Below are positions 61,995-64,000 of a stretch of DNA of 64,000 nt, one piece after another (the first letter of the stretch is position 1; each line of letters begins with the position of its first letter). Below the pieces are notes generated by a model. It did not search any database. It was not told where the DNA came from and saw only the letters and a list, made by a program, of their open reading frames with translations. Source of the DNA: Chitinophagaceae bacterium PMP191F (GTDB lineage Bacteria; Bacteroidota; Bacteroidia; Chitinophagales; Chitinophagaceae); contig LGYU01000029.1 in assembly GCA_001302245.1 (NCBI GenBank), forward strand, positions 1 through 64,000, read 5' to 3'. A program made the position numbers and the translations under genes.

Positions 61995-62107
61995 TATTTA
62001 ATAAGTTCCACACAATAGTTACGGGATGATGCAGACAGTCATTCCCATGTCTTGTACTGTCTTAATTAAAGCAAACTTTTCCTTTCAACATTCAAATCAA
62101 TCATTTT

Positions 62108-64000
62108 ATGAAGCAACTTCTATTCACTGTGGCAGTTCTGTTGCTAACGGTGCCTGTATTGTTCGGGCAGGCTCCTGGTTTACTGAATTACCAGGGTGTT
62201 GCCCGCAATGCGGTAGGAAATGTATTACAGAATAAAACGATCTCATTGCGCCTGAGCATCAGGAACGGTGGTGTCAATGGAACAGTGGTATATTCTGAAA
62301 CACGCACTGTTGTTACCAATCCTTTTGGTTTGTTCAATATACAGATCGGTAGTACCGGAGCCAGCAATGTTACCGGTACCATTGCCGGTGTAAACTGGGC
62401 TTCGGGCAGTAAATATATACAGGTAGAAATTGACCCGCAGGGCGGCTCTGCCTTTACATCTATTGGTACCACACAACTGGTATCAGTACCTTATGCCTTA
62501 TATGCACAGGGTGGTTTGCCGGTAGGGCCTGCCGGCGGAGACCTGACAGGTACCTATCCCAATCCTGCAATAGCCAATGGAGCTGTGAATACCGCAAAAC
62601 TGGCTGATGCCAGTATAACCACTTCAAAGATTGTAGATGCTGCGGTTACCACTCCCAAACTGGCAGATGGCAGCGTGGCCACAGCAAAAATTGCCGATGG
62701 AGCAGTTACTGCTACCAAAATAGCTACAGGCGTAACGTTGCCTCCTTCCGGCCCTGCCGGTGGAGATCTTGCCGGCACTTATCCCAATCCGAATGTAGCT
62801 GCCATCCAGGGAAATGCAGTTGCAGCAACAGCCCCTGTTACAGGACAGGTATTACAGTACAACGGAACTAACTGGACACCCGCCAACAACGTTGCTGCTG
62901 CCTTAACGTTGCCTTTCATTACTACGGTAAATTTACCCGGTACAGCACTTTCTATTACCAATAATGGCGATGGTACTTCCCTGGAAGGTGTTAATAATAC
63001 CACTACGCCCAGTATCAGTGCCGTAAGAGGTATTGTCAATTCCTCTTCGCCTGGTGGATTTTCTACCGCGGTGCGCGGTATCAATAATGGAGCCGGTGGC
63101 TTGGGTATTGGCGTATGGGGTTCACAGGCAGGCAGTGGCTGGGGGGTATACGGTGTTACGCCCAATGGTTTGGGTGTGTATGGTAACTCCTCCGCCAACG
63201 GTTATGGTGTATATGGTAACAGCAATTCCGGTACTGGTGTATATGGTACCAGTATAAATGGTATCGGCGGCTACTTTGCTATCAACAACAATAGTAATAA
63301 TAACGCAGCCCTTACTGCTACTACTGTCAGTGATGGTGTTGCCATAGATGCCAGCAGTACTTCCACCTCATCCAGTATAAGTGCTATACAGGGTACCATC
63401 AGTTCCACCGCACCCGGCGGATTTTCTGCAGCAGTGCGTGGTATTAATAATGGTACCGGCGGTTTGGGTATTGGCGTATGGGGTTCGCAGGCAGGCAGTG
63501 GCTGGGGGGTATATGGCATTACTCCAAATGGTATTGGTGTGTATGGTAATTCATCCGGCAGCGGTTATGGAGTATATGCCAACAGCAATTCCGGCACTGG
63601 TCTGAATGCTACCAGTACAAATGGTATTGCAGCCAATTTATCGATCTATAACAACTCCAATAACAATAACGTATTGAATGTAACTACTGTAGGTAATGGT
63701 ACAGTGGCCGATATTTCCACTACAGGAACCGGCAATGCCCTGAATGTGAGTGTTAACAGTGGTGCCAGTTCAGGCCGGGGTGTCAATGTAGTGAACCTGG
63801 GTGTGGGGCATGGCGTTTATGCAAATGCTGCTACCGGTACGGGTGTGGAGGGGATTACAGGTAATATATCGTCTGCCGGTGTAATTGGCCGTAACATGAC
63901 TGGCGAAGCCATTGTTGGCTTTTCCAGCGGTGGTAATGGAGTAGGAGCAGTAGTAGGACGTAGCGATGGTGCCGGCTATGGTGTACGTGGTTTTAATACC
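62108..64000 (+). CDS. Repetitive surface/fibre-like protein, 3' truncated by the window edge
   Basis: The frame is open from ATG 62108 to the last base (631 codons, no stop). A signal peptide ends near PVLFGQ. Residues ~22-140 match the N-terminal domain common to Bacteroidota surface proteins (LLNYQGVARNAVGNVLQN, VSVPYALYAQGG). Residues ~140-235 have a linker with GGDLTGTYPNPAIANGAV and short repeats of the type AKLADASITTSKIVDAAVTT. From ~275 on there are tandem units of about 121 residues (VRGINNG-GGLGIGVWGSQAG and related GVYGNS repeats), with unit 2 starting 363 bp after unit 1. The Gly/Asn/Ser-rich strands suggest an elongated beta-solenoid. A T9SS domain is expected beyond the window. 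Confidence 0.88.
   Translation, partial: MKQLLFTVAVLLLTVPVLFGQAPGLLNYQGVARNAVGNVLQNKTISLRLSIRNGGVNGTVVYSETRTVVTNPFGLFNIQIGSTGASNVTGTIAGVNWASGSKYIQVEIDPQGGSAFTSIGTTQLVSVPYALYAQGGLPVGPAGGDLTGTYPNPAIANGAVNTAKLADASITTSKIVDAAVTTPKLADGSVATAKIADGAVTATKIATGVTLPPSGPAGGDLAGTYPNPNVAAIQGNAVAATAPVTGQVLQYNGTNWTPANNVAAALTLPFITTVNLPGTALSITNNGDGTSLEGVNNTTTPSISAVRGIVNSSSPGGFSTAVRGINNGAGGLGIGVWGSQAGSGWGVYGVTPNGLGVYGNSSANGYGVYGNSNSGTGVYGTSINGIGGYFAINNNSNNNAALTATTVSDGVAIDASSTSTSSSISAIQGTISSTAPGGFSAAVRGINNGTGGLGIGVWGSQAGSGWGVYGITPNGIGVYGNSSGSGYGVYANSNSGTGLNATSTNGIAANLSIYNNSNNNNVLNVTTVGNGTVADISTTGTGNALNVSVNSGASSGRGVNVVNLGVGHGVYANAATGTGVEGITGNISSAGVIGRNMTGEAIVGFSSGGNGVGAVVGRSDGAGYGVRGFNT

Overview
The window is a chromosomal segment of a Bacteroidota bacterium, most likely a Chitinophagaceae (Chitinophaga-like) organism. 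The evidence is a SusC/SusD pair, TonB-dependent receptors with carboxypeptidase-regulatory-like N-termini, type IX secretion (T9SS) C-terminal sorting domains including a gliding-motility-type one, DUF4369/TlpA and PepSY proteins, moderate GC content, and several exact matches to the Bacteroidota promoter element TAnnTTTG. No rRNA, tRNA, CRISPR array, integrase or intact transposase was recognised.

Layout. 1-13130: a SusC/SusD pair is followed by a purple-acid-type phosphatase, a GDPD/PI-PLC-like plus alkaline phosphatase fusion, an NPP-type phosphodiesterase, a DeoR repressor, glpD, glpK and glpF, and a three-domain metallophosphoesterase. Read together this looks like a utilisation locus for phosphodiester-linked glycerol: outer-membrane capture, exported diester and monoester hydrolysis, glycerol entry, phosphorylation and oxidation to dihydroxyacetone phosphate. 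13376-24170: housekeeping and accessory genes (TlpA-like thioredoxin, MFS exporter, LacI regulator with a probable operator, cyanophycinase-like peptidase, aldo/keto reductase, VOC protein, zinc-ribbon membrane protein, IPT/PKD/LamG lipoprotein, ferredoxin and its reductase). 24488-32967: two TonB receptors, an ABC exporter, a PepSY membrane protein and two small membrane proteins, probably metal or cofactor uptake.

33183-44133: two divergent beta-lactamase-fold serine hydrolases, a ThuA-like protein, an ArsR regulator in an overlapping operon with three AHSA1/SRPBCC proteins under a striking double-palindrome operator, a saccharopine/alanine-dehydrogenase-like enzyme, AraC regulator, cupin, YceI lipoprotein and S41 protease. 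44813-52176: pdhB behind a near-consensus promoter, an overlapping pair of AT-rich genes of unknown function (45997-46769), a secreted conserved protein, HAD phosphatase, CCG-type Fe-S protein, YceI, AraC and DUF983. 52177-53829 is a poorly coding accessory patch with a cluster of short palindromes that runs into the 3' end of an unknown gene. 53830-64000: FMN-barrel-like protein, GNAT, PrsW-like protease, a T9SS-sorted NHL/Ig-like protein, a large HExxH/TolB-like/beta-barrel protein, a T9SS type A protein and the 5' part of a repetitive surface protein that runs off the window.

Regulation visible in the DNA includes intrinsic terminators between convergent genes, TAnnTTTG boxes that sit so close to start codons that some mRNAs should be leaderless, a shared palindrome AGTCTA-N8/9-TAGACT upstream of two redox genes, and a 21-bp-period direct repeat upstream of an AraC gene.
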